39,225 nucleotides of DNA from Deltaproteobacteria bacterium (lineage in GTDB: Bacteria > Desulfobacterota > Desulfomonilia > Desulfomonilales > Desulfomonilaceae), in the NCBI GenBank assembly GCA_016875095.1, contig VGSG01000034.1:1-39225 (forward strand), in the 5' to 3' direction. How positions within the stretch are numbered: position 1 is the first letter of the stretch; each line of letters opens with the position of its first letter. The position numbers and the translations under genes are program-made. This document shows positions 1 through 8,694 of this stretch, one piece after another. The notes beneath the pieces were generated by a model that was given only the letters and a program-made list of their open reading frames with translations, did not search any database and was not told the origin of the DNA.

Positions 1-1
1 G

Positions 2-697
2 GCGCAATTCGTGCCACAAAGCCGGGAACGGCTTTTCGTCGTCGCGGTGTTGAACGACGGGTATCAAGCGCCCGGCATGCTTGACGCCATGAGCCTTCAG
101 GAGGATCAACTCAGGCCGCGAAGGCTTGTCGATTTCATCAAGAAACATCCTGAAATACGCTGGAAGATCCGCAAGCTGCCCAAGCCTCCCCAGAAAAGGG
201 CTAGCCTGCCGGACGTGTTGCAAGATCTACCTGACGAGTCTCCGGCGTGGTGGAGCCGCGAACGCGCGGAATATCTCCTCAACCAGATGAGTCCGCGCCA
301 TCGGGAAGTCGCGGAACTCATGATCGCGGGCGCCGCCTGGTCTTACGGAACAGTGTTCAGGCGCATCCGAAACGGCCAATCCAGGGCGGAACTCCGTTTC
401 GACGGCATAGCCGGGTGCCTGAGGACCCCCAGAGGAGGAAGCGGCCGTCAAATACTGTTCAAAGCAGGACACGGGAAATACTTCGCAAGACTTCTGACCC
501 CGAGAGAATGCGCGCGGCTGATGGGCGCCGACGACTATCGGATTATCGTTCCCGCCAACCAGGCTCTCTTTGGATTCGGAGACGCGGTATGCGTGCCGGT
601 TATTGAATGGATTGGGCAATATTATCTGAACCCGCTTGTTCAGGAATTGCTCCACGGTAGGCTCCTACACGAGCAACCGGCGGATAAGAGACAATAA
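2..697 (+). CDS. DNA (cytosine-5) methyltransferase, C-terminal part (5' end outside window)
   Basis: The frame is open from the left edge, so only the last 231 residues are visible. It starts inside the segment around PQSRERLFVVAV, which matches motif VIII of C5-cytosine methyltransferases. A variable stretch follows, where the target-recognition domain lies. Near the end come LTPRECARLMG (motif IX region) and FGFGDAVCVPVIEWI (motif X, which helps build the cofactor pocket). The catalytic PC motif and the first cofactor motifs must lie upstream of the window. Family members methylate C5 of cytosine in a short target site, either in a restriction-modification system or as solitary enzymes. 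No endonuclease gene follows within 400 bp, so the partner, if any, would be to the left. Family assignment is firm; specificity cannot be read. Confidence 0.88.
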   Translation, partial: AQFVPQSRERLFVVAVLNDGYQAPGMLDAMSLQEDQLRPRRLVDFIKKHPEIRWKIRKLPKPPQKRASLPDVLQDLPDESPAWWSRERAEYLLNQMSPRHREVAELMIAGAAWSYGTVFRRIRNGQSRAELRFDGIAGCLRTPRGGSGRQILFKAGHGKYFARLLTPRECARLMGADDYRIIVPANQALFGFGDAVCVPVIEWIGQYYLNPLVQELLHGRLLHEQPADKRQ

Positions 698-1104
698 GAA
701 GAGCACAATATGCGCGGGCTTTCTTTGCCGAGCCGCCCGCGAGACTGCCGGTCCTCAAGAAACCATCATCGCGAGCAGCACATCCCTGTTGCCGGAAGTT
801 CTCTCCGACTCGAGACAATCCGATCCCGTCATTCCAGCGAAAGCAGGAATCCGGTCTTTTCAACATGTTCAGGAGTCCGGGCTTCGCCGGGGTGACGGAC
901 AATCAATAGGCCATTACTCTTGGCAAATGCTATAGGGGCTCGCCCGACACGCCCGCATCGACTCGTAAGCATTGAGGGTTTCGGCCCCTTATCTCGACAA
1001 AGGTCCGCTCCATGATTATCTTTGATTCAAGAAGACATTCTTGATGCGCTCTCCCCGAGGGGGAGCGGTTTATTGATTCCTGCGGCAGAGGTGATTGAGT
1101 CAAT
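698..1104. other. Intergenic region with palindromes
   Basis: This 407-bp spacer between the methyltransferase and ferredoxin genes shows no convincing gene. It holds a REP-like palindrome (826-898), an inverted repeat TCAAGAA/TTCTTGA with a 4-nt spacer (1027-1033 and 1038-1044), and a GC-rich hairpin (about 1047-1067) followed by TTTATT. The last two lie 40-80 bp before the ferredoxin start and may be a regulatory site and a weak attenuator. Short open frames here lack ribosome-binding sites and are not called. Confidence 0.5.
826..898. repeat. REP/MITE-like palindromic repeat
   Basis: The element is flanked by CCGTCA (826-831) and TGACGG (893-898). The arms are imperfect inverted copies: the left reads GTCATTCCAGCGAAAGCAGG and the reverse complement of the right reads GTCACCCCGGCGAAGCCCGG. 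Each arm carries its own small hairpin around a GCGAA loop. Elements with a GTCATTCC-GCGAA-GGAATCC design are dispersed in many proteobacterial genomes. It lies between genes, as such repeats usually do. Confidence 0.7.
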
Positions 1105-1290
1105 ATGTTCCAGCCTGTGATTAAAGAGGATAAGTGCTCGCAATGCGGGTCCTGTTTCCGTATATGTCCGAAGAACGTCTTTGAAGCCGATGAAAAGGAA
1201 GTGAAGATCTCTAGACCTTACTACTGCACAGGTTGCGAGTCCTGTGTCGAGGTATGCCCGTTCGACGCCCTCAAACTCGAAGAATACTGA
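1105..1290 (+). CDS. Small 2[4Fe-4S] ferredoxin
   Basis: A 61-residue protein with two bacterial-type cluster motifs: CSQCGSCFRICP (residues 11-22) and CTGCESCVEVCP (about 41-52). Each has the CxxCxxCxxxCP spacing that binds a [4Fe-4S] cluster. The length fits the clostridial-type two-cluster ferredoxins, soluble low-potential electron carriers. AGAGGTG sits 11 nt before the ATG and supports the start. The gene stands alone between a methyltransferase and a convergent hydrolase, so its partner enzyme is unknown; the formate dehydrogenase 1.5 kb downstream is a candidate only by proximity. Confidence 0.93.
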   Translation: MFQPVIKEDKCSQCGSCFRICPKNVFEADEKEVKISRPYYCTGCESCVEVCPFDALKLEEY

Positions 1291-1341
1291 ATTTTTCCGA
1301 CAACCTTTGTATGCTGGGCTTTCGCATCGCGCTTTCGACCG

Positions 1342-2304
1342 TCATTCGCTCAGAAACTGGAGCGCCCGCGTTTCGGACCAGTATTCTCCCTCCCTGTTGA
1401 ATGCTACAAAGCCCACGTGACCGCCCTTTTCAGGCACTTCAAGGAACAGGGCGGGATTATCTCGCGCTTCTTCCTCCGGATAGCACGGGTCCGCGAGGAA
1501 AGGATCGTCCGCCGCGTTCACTATGAGCGTCGGGACCACGATCTTTCTGAGAAGCGGCTTTGAAGAAGCCTTCTCCCAATAGTCATACGCGTCCCGAAAA
1601 CCGAACATGGGCGCGGTGTACCGATCGTCGTACTCCTTGAAATTCTTGATCCGCTCATAGCCTTGGTCATTGATCAGATGCGGCATGAGTTCCATCTTCA
1701 TCCGAACCTTGGCTCGCAGCATTCGCAGAAACCTTCTCATGTAGATTCGATTGCCCGGCTCGCCCAGCTTCAGGGAGCATGACGCGAGATCGCAAGGCAC
1801 GGAGAAGACCACCGCCTTCCATATTTGTCCGGAGAGTTCTCGACCACGCTCTCCCAGATACTTGAGGATCACGTTTCCGCCGAGGCTGAATCCGACTAAG
1901 GCCAACCGCGCGTAAGCGCCCGTCCGGGTAACGTAGCTGATCACGGTCTGAAGATCGCCCGTCTCGCCGCTGTGGTAAAACCGAAGCGTGCGGTTGGATT
2001 CTCCGCTGCATCCCCTGAAATTGAAAGCGAGCGCGTCCCAGCCCCTCTTGTTGAGGGCTCGAGCCATGCCGCGCATGTATGCGCGGGAAGAATCGCCCTC
2101 GAGCCCGTGAAGAAGGATCGCGGCCTGAGCAGCGCCTACCTTTGACGTGTCCACATCGACGAAATCCCCATCCGGCGTATCTATCCGTTCCCGGACGTAT
2201 TGTATGCCTCGAACGCGGCGGAGGAGTGAAGGGAATATGGTTTGCGCATGGGCGTTGGCAAAGAGCTTTGGCGGAACATAGCTTGAATGCGAGACCACCG
2301 GCAC
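1342..2304 (-). CDS. YheT-family alpha/beta hydrolase
   Basis: A 320-residue alpha/beta hydrolase of the YheT (COG0429) type. The N-terminus YVPPKLFANAHAQTIFPSL matches the family opening. The oxyanion region reads HGLEGDSSRAYMRG, the nucleophile elbow is GFSLGGN with the serine, the acid is in NAADDPF, and the histidine is in GGHVGF. Family members are cytoplasmic esterase-like enzymes of poorly known substrate. The frame stays open 25 codons further upstream to a GTG at 2379. I chose the GTG at 2304 because a perfect AAGGAGG (plus-strand 2314-2320) lies 9 nt before it, while the upstream GTG has no such site. The gene converges on the ferredoxin gene. Confidence 0.85.
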   Translation of the reverse strand: MPVVSHSSYVPPKLFANAHAQTIFPSLLRRVRGIQYVRERIDTPDGDFVDVDTSKVGAAQAAILLHGLEGDSSRAYMRGMARALNKRGWDALAFNFRGCSGESNRTLRFYHSGETGDLQTVISYVTRTGAYARLALVGFSLGGNVILKYLGERGRELSGQIWKAVVFSVPCDLASCSLKLGEPGNRIYMRRFLRMLRAKVRMKMELMPHLINDQGYERIKNFKEYDDRYTAPMFGFRDAYDYWEKASSKPLLRKIVVPTLIVNAADDPFLADPCYPEEEARDNPALFLEVPEKGGHVGFVAFNREGEYWSETRALQFLSE

Positions 2305-2526
2305 AGACTGAAACCTCCTTTTGGGAGCGGTTACAAAGCCTACTATAATGTGCCTCCGGAATCGCACTTTTTTCCACACATGCTTACCCTAAGCTCCATA
2401 CATTCTCCACTGTCATGCCGGACAATTACCAGTGGTTATGTCAGCGAGGACATGAGCCTCCAGCCAATTCAAACTTTTTTCATATCGTGATATCCAGCGC
2501 CTACAATTCCTAGCACGTTTTTCCCA

Positions 2527-2554
2527 TTGACCGGAGCTGCTTTCCGTTTATAGT
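2527..2554 (+). promoter_or_regulatory. Probable sigma-70-type promoter of the fdh operon
   Basis: TTGACC (2527-2532), a 16-nt spacer and TATAGT (2549-2554) form a good -35/-10 pair. Transcription would start near 2561, giving an fdhA leader of about 220 nt. An inverted repeat, ATATC-GT-GATAT (2482-2493), lies about 35 bp upstream and could be an activator site. This is pattern recognition only. Confidence 0.55.
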
Positions 2555-2616
2555 GCAAATACAAGGGGCTATCCTTTTTCCACAGAGTATCTTTTACCTT
2601 CCTTTACCGCGCCGAA

Positions 2617-2705
2617 CATGGGGAATGGACGCGGGGTAAGTCCGTGGCACCCCATGCTTCGAGGATGTGTCATGGCTTGTGAAGTTCTCGGATCACGCCA
2701 TCCTC
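2617..2705 (+). promoter_or_regulatory. Structured 5' leader of fdhA, riboswitch-like candidate
   Basis: Two strong hairpins sit between the probable promoter and fdhA. Hairpin 1 has a perfect 7-bp outer stem CATGGGG/CCCCATG (2617-2623, 2650-2656) and an inner stem GGAC/GTCC (2627-2630, 2640-2643) with a 9-nt loop. Hairpin 2 pairs ATGGC with GCCAT (2672-2676, 2697-2701) and, past a TT bulge, GTGA with TCAC (2679-2682, 2693-2696). A competing stem GAGGATG/CATCCTC (2661-2667, 2699-2705) uses part of hairpin 2, so two exclusive folds are possible. Molybdenum/tungsten-cofactor (Moco-type) leader RNAs are known near molybdoenzyme genes, but I cannot match the consensus by eye. A plain mRNA-stability structure is the alternative. 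Confidence 0.45.
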
Positions 2706-2784
2706 CCTAAGACAGGCGCGTCAAAATAGAGCATCGATGAGCAGCTTTCGTGAATTCAACCGAAAGAGAAAGGAGAATACGCCT

Positions 2785-5700
2785 ATGGGAGTCACTCGTC
2801 GCGAGTTCCTTGTGATCTCGGGCGCTGTCGGCGCCGGCATAGGGCTGTCCGCCCTGGGCATTGATATGGGGCCGACCCGGGCCTATGCCGATAGCGTAAA
2901 GATGGACAAGTTGAAAACCGCCAAACAAACGACCACGATTTGTCCGTACTGCGCGGTCGGATGCGGCATTATCTGCAGCTCGGACGCCAAGACCAATCAG
3001 ATCTTCAACACCGAAGGCGATCCTGACAGCCCTATTAACGAGGGCGCGCTCTGCGCCAAGGGCGCGGCGTTGTACCAGACGACCGGGAGTAATCCCAACC
3101 GCGTGCAAAAGGTGCTCTATCGGGCTCCGAACAGCGACAAATGGCAGGAGAAATCCTGGGATTGGGCGATCGCCGAGATCGCCAAGAGAGTTAAGGCGAC
3201 CAGGGATAAGGACTTCATCGAAAAGAACGCGAAAGGTCAGGTGGTCAATCGCCTGGAGTCGATCGCGCACGTGGGGAGCGCGGCGCTTGACAATGAGGAG
3301 TGCTGGCCTTTGCAGGCCGTGATGCGCGCTCTTGGCCTGGTATGGATAGAACACCAGGCCCGGATATGACACAGCGCCACCGTTGCGGCTCTGGCAGAGT
3401 CGTATGGTCGTGGCGCAATGACGAATCACTGGGTCGATCTGAAGAACAGTGATTGTATTCTGGTCATGGGCAGCAATGCCGCGGCAAACCATCCCATCTC
3501 CATGCGATGGGTCATGAAAGCCAAGGAGAATGGCGGGAAGCTCGTCTCGGTAGATCCCCGTTTCACCGCCACATCGGCCAAAGCGGACGTGTACGCGCCG
3601 TTACGTTCCGGCACCGATATCGCCTTCCTTGGCGGCATGATCAAGTACATCCTGGATAACGACAAGTATTTCAAGGAATACGTTGTCGAGTACACGGATG
3701 CCCCGTTTATCGTAGGCGACAAGTATGAGTTTAGCGATGGCCTCTTCTCCGGATACGACAAGGAGAAGAGAGCGTACGACAAAGCCTTCTGGGCGCTCAA
3801 GAGAGATGACAAGGGCGTGCCGGAAAGAGACCCGTCATTGCAGAACCCGCGGTGTGTGTTCCAGTTGCTCAAGAAGCACTATGAGCGATACACCCCGGAA
3901 AAGGTCTCTGAGATCACCGGGACGCCTGTTCCCGATCTCATGAAGGTGTACGAGACCTTCGCGGCAACCGGAGAAAAGGGCAAAGCCGGCACGATCATGT
4001 ACGCGATGGGCTGGACCCAGCATACGGTTGGGGTGCAGAATGTTCGCGTCATGTCCATTATTCAGCTTCTGCTCGGCAATGTCGGCATGGCGGGCGGCGG
4101 CGTGAACGCTTTACGAGGTGAATCCAATGTCCAGGGCGCCACGGACGCGGCGCTCCTGTTCCACATCCTGCCGGGCTATCTGCCCGCGCCTGATGTATCT
4201 GTTCCCACCCTGGCGGATTACAACAAGAAGCACACTCCCAAGTCGGGGGATCCAAGATCCGCCAACTGGTGGCAGAACCGTCCCAAGTATGTTGCGAGTC
4301 TGCTGAAGGCCTACTTTGGAGACGCGGCCACGCCCGAGAATGAATTCGGGTACGCCTGGCTGCCCAAACTGGACGCGGGGCAAAATTGTTCGTGGCTGAA
4401 CCTGTTCGACGCCATGTACAACGGCAAGATCAAAGGCTTCTTCGCCTGGGGGCAGAATCCCGCGTGTTCCAGCGCAAACGCCAACAAGGTTCGAGCCGGC
4501 CTGGCAAAGCTCGACTGGATGGTAAATGTGAACCTGTTCGAGAATGAAACCGGATCCTTCTGGAAAGCGCCCGGCATGGATCCCAAGAAGATCAAGACCG
4601 AGGTCTTCATGCTTCCCTGCGCGGCGTCCGTGGAAAAGGAGGGGAGCATCACCAACAGCGGTCGTTGGGCTCAATGGCGGTACAAAGCCGCTAATGCTCC
4701 GGGAAAGGCCAAGCCGGACGGCGACATCATGTTCGAGCTTATGAACAAAATCAAAGAGCTCTACAAGAAAGACAAAGGAAAGTTCCCCGAACCGATCCTG
4801 AACCTGAAGTGGGATTACGCGGACGAAAAGGGGCACTTTGACGCCCACAAGGTGGCCAAACAGGTCAACGGCTATTTCCTGAAGGATATCACCCTGAAGG
4901 ATCCCGCCGGCAACGACCTGAATTTCAAGAAGGGTGATCTGGTACCGTCTTTTGCGTTCCTGCAGGCGGATGGCAGCACGTCGTGCGGGTCCTGGATCTA
5001 TTGCAGCAGCTACACCAACGCGGGCAACATGATGGCCCGGCGCAAGAAGGACGATCCCACCGGCCTGGGGCTCTATCCTCAGTGGTCCTGGTGTTGGCCG
5101 GTGAACCGCCGGATCCTGTACAACCGGGCTTCCGTGGACCTGAACGGGCAACCATGGAATCCCCAGAAGGCCGTGATCAAATGGGCGGAAGGCAAGTGGG
5201 TCGGCGATGTGCCCGACGGCCCGTGGCCGCCAATGGCGGACAAAGAGAAGGGCAGGAACCCGTTCATTATGAAGCCGGACGGCTTCGGCGCCTCTTTTGG
5301 ACCGGGCCTCAACGACGGCCCCTTCCCGGAGCACTACGAGCCGCTGGAATGTCCGGTGCCCAAGAACGCCATGTCCGCCCAGTTGGTCAACCCAACCATC
5401 AAGATCTTTGCAGGCGAGATGGATAAGCACCTGACCTGCGATCCTCGATACCCGTTCGTGGCCACGACCTACCGGGTGACGGAGCATTGGCAGACCGGAC
5501 TCATGACCCGATGGCAACCGTGGCTCGTGGAAGCGGAACCTCAGAACTTCGTGGAGTTGAGCGAGGAGCTGGCCAACATGCGGGGCATCAAGAACGGCGA
5601 AATGGTGAAGGTCTCCTCAGCCCGAGGGGAAGTGAGCGCGGTGGCTATTGTGACGACTCGCTTCCGTCCGTTCAAATTGGGTGAGGTTACGGTTCACCAG

Positions 5701-5841
5701 ATCGGCTTGCCGTGGTGCTTCGGATGGATCACCCCAAAGGATGGCGGAGACAGCTCCAATCTGCTCACCCCCAACGTGGGCGACCCAAACACCATGATTC
5801 CTGAATCCAAGGCATTCATGGTCAATGTGATCAAGGCGTGA
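2785..5841 (+). CDS. fdhA: Selenocysteine-containing formate dehydrogenase, catalytic subunit (UGA read-through)
   Basis: A 1018-residue molybdopterin or tungstopterin formate dehydrogenase. It oxidises formate to CO2, or reduces CO2, and passes electrons to FdhB. The in-frame TGA at 3367-3369 is residue 195, in ARI-U-HSATVAALAESYGRGAMTNHW, the usual family selenocysteine context; both sides share the same frame. A Tat signal opens the protein (TRREFLVISGAVGAG, ending near AYA), so the mature enzyme faces the periplasm. A [4Fe-4S] motif follows (CPYCAVGCGII from residue 53, last cysteine in GALCAKG). Later segments are typical of the catalytic and C-terminal cofactor-binding domains. The ATG at 2785 is chosen because AAAGGAG lies 9 nt before it and it begins the Tat signal; an ATG at 2737 is upstream in frame. 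A caller without recoding would split it at 3369 and restart near 3418. Confidence 0.95.
3367..3416 (+). promoter_or_regulatory. UGA codon and bacterial SECIS-like hairpin in fdhA
   Basis: The UGA (3367-3369) is followed after 4 nt by GCGCCAC (3374-3380), which pairs perfectly with GTGGCGC (3410-3416). Inside it, TTGC (3383-3386) pairs with GCAG (3394-3397) around the loop GGCTCTG. The distance and the small apical loop resemble the E. coli fdhF/fdnG SECIS elements bound by SelB, where the loop reads AGGUCU. Translation factors for selenocysteine are not in the window. Confidence 0.75.
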
Positions 5842-5854
5842 GGAGGTGCGTAAA

Positions 5855-6502
5855 ATGTCTGAAGGATACTCGATACTGGTGGACACCTCCAAGTGCACAG
5901 CTTGTCGGGGGTGTCAGGTCGCATGCAAGGAGTGGAATCAGTTGCCGGGGGTCCCGACCAAGAACGTGGGCAGCCACGAAAACCCCCAGGAGCTGTCCGC
6001 GGCCACCTGGAAGATTCTCCGATTCAGCGAGGGCAAGCAGCCGGAAGGACAGGCGTTCTGGCATTTCTTTTCCGAACAGTGCCGACATTGCGTGAGTCCT
6101 GGCTGCATGGAGCAATCCGAGAAAGACGAAGTCTTGCAGGACGAAAAAACCGGAGCGGTGCTCTTCACTCCCAAGACTAAAGATCTCAAGTACGAAGCAA
6201 CGCGAAAGGCATGCCCGTACGACATCCCGCGCAAGGATGAGAAGACGGGAGCTCTAGTGAAGTGCACCATGTGCTTCGATCGGATCACCAACAACATGGA
6301 GCCGGCCTGCGTCAAGACCTGTCCCACGGACGCTTTGGAATTCGGGCCGAGGGAGAAGATCCTGGACGCGGCCAAAAAGCGAGTGGCTGAGCTCAAGAAG
6401 AACTATCCCAAAGCCGCTGCGCTCAATGCGGACGATGTCAGGGTAATCTATCTCGTGACAGACGATCCCAAGACCTACTGGAAATTCGCAGCCGGAAAGT
6501 AA
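5855..6502 (+). CDS. fdhB: Formate dehydrogenase iron-sulfur subunit
   Basis: A 215-residue ferredoxin-like electron-transfer subunit with cysteines for about four [4Fe-4S] clusters: CTACRGCQVACKEWN near the N-terminus, CRHCVSPGC around residue 75, then ACPYDIP, CTMCFDR and CVKTCPTDALEFG. It would carry electrons from the FdhA cofactor to a cytochrome or another acceptor. There is no C-terminal membrane helix and no membrane cytochrome gene next to it, so this looks like a soluble two-subunit enzyme exported on the FdhA Tat signal. The ATG follows AGGAGG (5841-5846), which overlaps the fdhA stop; a GTG at 5846 in frame lies inside that site and is unlikely. The 13-nt gap indicates cotranscription. 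Confidence 0.93.
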   Translation: MSEGYSILVDTSKCTACRGCQVACKEWNQLPGVPTKNVGSHENPQELSAATWKILRFSEGKQPEGQAFWHFFSEQCRHCVSPGCMEQSEKDEVLQDEKTGAVLFTPKTKDLKYEATRKACPYDIPRKDEKTGALVKCTMCFDRITNNMEPACVKTCPTDALEFGPREKILDAAKKRVAELKKNYPKAAALNADDVRVIYLVTDDPKTYWKFAAGK

Positions 6503-6522
6503 TCCCGGCCTTTCCGCTAACC

Positions 6523-6579
6523 GAGAGCGCCCCCCTCCCTCGTGGAGGCCGGGCGCTCTCTTGCGCACGAACCTTTTTT
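6523..6579 (+). terminator. Terminator- or attenuator-like hairpin between fdhB and fdhE
   Basis: GAGAGCGCCC (6523-6532) pairs perfectly with GGGCGCTCTC (6551-6560), with an inner CCTCC/GGAGG stem. A run of seven T (6573-6579) lies 12 nt further on, rather than directly after the stem. It may stop part of the transcripts so that less fdhE is made than fdhAB, or protect the fdhAB message from 3' decay. Confidence 0.55.
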
Positions 6580-6594
6580 TCGGGAGCAATTTGA

Positions 6595-7494
6595 ATGAGC
6601 GATCCCAAGCCGCAAGAAGCGGGAGCGTCAAGAATCCTCGCGGAAATGGAGCGGATCAAGCGTGAGACCCCCTCCGTTACGAACATCGTTGAGGCTTTTG
6701 AGGGGCTGCTCCTCGAAAGGGAGCGGATTAAAGGAGAGATCGAGACGCCCGAGCCTGAGAGCGCGCTGACTACAGATCCGGCGCGGCTGAGCAAAGGTAT
6801 TCCCGCGGTCGGTCGCGCCGGGTTCGCCATTCCCACGAGCCGACTCAAAGATGTGTACTATCGCCTGGCGCCCGCGATGATAAAGGGCTTTCCCGGTGTC
6901 AGGCCAAAACTTGAAGTCCTGGGGCGGGCTTTCAACGATGGCTCGTTGGACCTGGAAGCCGCTATCAAGCATCTTCTGGCGGACCGGCAAAACCAGGTGG
7001 AAAAAATAGCGCGCGCGGCCAGGGTGAAGCCTGATATTTTCTCATTCGTGTTGGGCCAGATTGTCAGGCCGTTTGTCGAGAAAGAAGCGGAACGCATCGG
7101 CCCTTCCCTGTCCGATCTTCACTGGGACAAAGGGTACTGTCCGGTCTGCGGATCGTGGCCTTCGCTGAGTCTGCTCAAAGGTAAGGAAGGCCGTCGCTGG
7201 CTCAAATGCTCCTTCTGCAGCCATGAATGGACACACCTGAGGACCGCCTGCCCGTTCTGCGAAAACGAAGACCTGGAGACCATGGAGTATTCCTACGCGG
7301 AAAAGCGAGAAGGGGAGCGAGTCGAGGTCTGCCATAAATGCAAGAGATACGTCTTAAGCCTGGACATGAGAGATCGACTGGACCAGACCACTACTGCGGC
7401 CACATCCATCGGCCTGATCCATCTTGATATCATCGCTCAGGACAAGGGGTTTGTTCCAGGCGCGGTGACCGATTGGAACGTCCTCGACAAGTAA
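6595..7494 (+). CDS. fdhE: Formate dehydrogenase accessory protein FdhE
   Basis: A 299-residue FdhE-family protein. The C-terminal half carries the rubredoxin-like cysteine pairs typical of the family: CPVCGSWP, CSFCSHEW, CPFCENED and CHKCKRY (about residues 182-250). The N-terminal half is helical. FdhE is a cytoplasmic factor needed for active respiratory formate dehydrogenases; it binds the catalytic subunit before Tat export. The ATG follows GGGAG within a T-rich spacer. The gene comes 92 nt after fdhB, past a hairpin, and ends 5 nt from the stop of a convergent gene. Its position right after Tat-dependent fdhAB fits its role. Confidence 0.9.
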   Translation: MSDPKPQEAGASRILAEMERIKRETPSVTNIVEAFEGLLLERERIKGEIETPEPESALTTDPARLSKGIPAVGRAGFAIPTSRLKDVYYRLAPAMIKGFPGVRPKLEVLGRAFNDGSLDLEAAIKHLLADRQNQVEKIARAARVKPDIFSFVLGQIVRPFVEKEAERIGPSLSDLHWDKGYCPVCGSWPSLSLLKGKEGRRWLKCSFCSHEWTHLRTACPFCENEDLETMEYSYAEKREGERVEVCHKCKRYVLSLDMRDRLDQTTTAATSIGLIHLDIIAQDKGFVPGAVTDWNVLDK

Positions 7495-7499
7495 GAATT

Positions 7500-8288
7500 T
7501 CAGAGCCACTTTCGCGTGAATCGCCGCCAGCCGCTTTGAACTTGGGGCGCCCACACGTCCGGAAAAGGAGCCCCCCGGAGCACCGCCAAAGGAACATCCC
7601 ACACCATCTTCCGCACCCATTCCGGCTCGACCATCTCCTCGGCCGCTCTGACCGCAAGCGATAGCCGCGGGCTTCTCTTCAGCGCGCCGTGCGCGTCGGA
7701 GGCAATGATATGCGCTAGGCCCTGCTTGAGAAGTGTGCGCGCGGCGCGGGCCGCATCCGGCCCGGCCTCACCCGTTAGACTGTCCGCTGAAACCTGGATG
7801 AGAACCTCCCACGAACGGAAATGCGCCAATAAGGCCGCGACATACTGGGGGTTCCGCTGGATCGCGAGGTTCTTTTCAGGATGCCCGAGTATCACCCCGT
7901 ATCCGAGGGACCAGAGATGCCCGATCAGCGCATGAAACGCAGGTGGAGCGCTGAACGGGTGAAACTCCACCAGAAAGTATTTTCCCTGATTGAGAGCCAG
8001 AATTTCCCCTTGGGAGTAAAGATCGCCGAAATGAGGGACAACCCTGATCTCCATGCCGGGGAGTATCTCAAGGTCGAGCCCCAGGGTTTTGAGCTCTGCG
8101 TTGAGCCCTTGAACCTTCTCGAGAATTTGAGCGGGATAGTTGGTGAATTGTCCATTCCATGAATGGGGTGTGGCGGCCAGGACTTCGATCCCGTCTTCCA
8201 CCGCGACCCGACACATGGCAAGGCTTTCCTCCAGGTCGGCGGGGCCGTCATCCATCCCGGCGAGTATGTGAGCGTGGATGTCAATCAT
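7500..8288 (-). CDS. CpsB/YwqE-type PHP-family tyrosine phosphatase
   Basis: A 262-residue PHP-fold metal-dependent phosphatase. It opens with MIDIHAHILAGMDDGP, the metal-binding start of the CpsB/YwqE family. Further metal or active-site motifs include ATPHSWNGQ, LPGMEIRV, LVEFHPF, ILGHPEKN and IIASDAHG. In Firmicutes such enzymes dephosphorylate the tyrosine kinases that control capsule and exopolysaccharide length. Here a Wza-type export lipoprotein lies 1 kb away in the opposite direction, but no kinase or Wzx/Wzy gene is in view. The ATG at 8288 gives the standard family N-terminus; another ATG six codons upstream (8306) is possible. Confidence 0.82.
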   Translation of the reverse strand: MIDIHAHILAGMDDGPADLEESLAMCRVAVEDGIEVLAATPHSWNGQFTNYPAQILEKVQGLNAELKTLGLDLEILPGMEIRVVPHFGDLYSQGEILALNQGKYFLVEFHPFSAPPAFHALIGHLWSLGYGVILGHPEKNLAIQRNPQYVAALLAHFRSWEVLIQVSADSLTGEAGPDAARAARTLLKQGLAHIIASDAHGALKRSPRLSLAVRAAEEMVEPEWVRKMVWDVPLAVLRGAPFPDVWAPQVQSGWRRFTRKWL

Positions 8289-8694
8289 GCGGTCTCGCCT
8301 CAGCATCCGCCATAGTCAAGAATCCGCAACGAGTCTTGAAAGTTCTGGGCTTCGGCGGGCGCTCCGTTGCTTCGCCTCGGAGATACGTGGCAACAGCGCG
8401 CCGTTGCGCAGTAATTTGCAGGGGAGACTCATCTCCTCTCCAAACCACGCAATACGTGAACGCGAACAGAGGCGCCTCATGGCGACCTCTCTTACACGAA
8501 CGGCTCTCCACGGGAACATTCATTTTCATAAGAATATCATATTGGAAAGCGGTTGGCTTGAAACAAACGGATTGCAGGTTCTAGGACTGATGGGAATTCG
8601 CGGGGAAGCCAAGGATCGGCAGAGCCTCCCCCGGCCTCGATCCGGGGGACGCCGATCCTACCACGGACAGCGCGATGATACGCGCGGTAAAGGC
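8289..8694. other. Intergenic region, apparently non-coding
   Basis: About 400 bp between the PHP phosphatase start and the end of a small minus-strand gene. Overlapping frames on both strands give low-complexity, arginine-rich translations without ribosome-binding sites. Several short palindromes occur (for example GAGGCGCCTC near 8469 and GGCAACAGCGCGCCGTTGC near 8391), besides the long hairpin at 8612-8659. It may be a relic of non-coding repeats. Confidence 0.4.
8612..8659. repeat. Long perfect-arm hairpin
   Basis: AGGATCGGC (8612-8620) pairs with GCCGATCCT (8651-8659), and inside it CCCCCGG (8628-8634) pairs with CCGGGGG (8642-8648) around a 7-nt loop. It lies 36 bp after the stop of the minus-strand small gene and may end its transcript, but no T-run follows on that strand, so a dispersed palindromic repeat is as likely. 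Confidence 0.6.

Noticed and set aside
4111-5517. A 468-codon open frame on the minus strand inside fdhA
   Set aside because: It is a shadow of the GC-rich fdhA coding strand; the plus-strand frame has clear family motifs throughout.
3418-5841. A separate molybdopterin oxidoreductase gene starting at 3418
   Set aside because: It is the part of fdhA after the selenocysteine UGA; the frame is the same and the residues between join into a normal family sequence.
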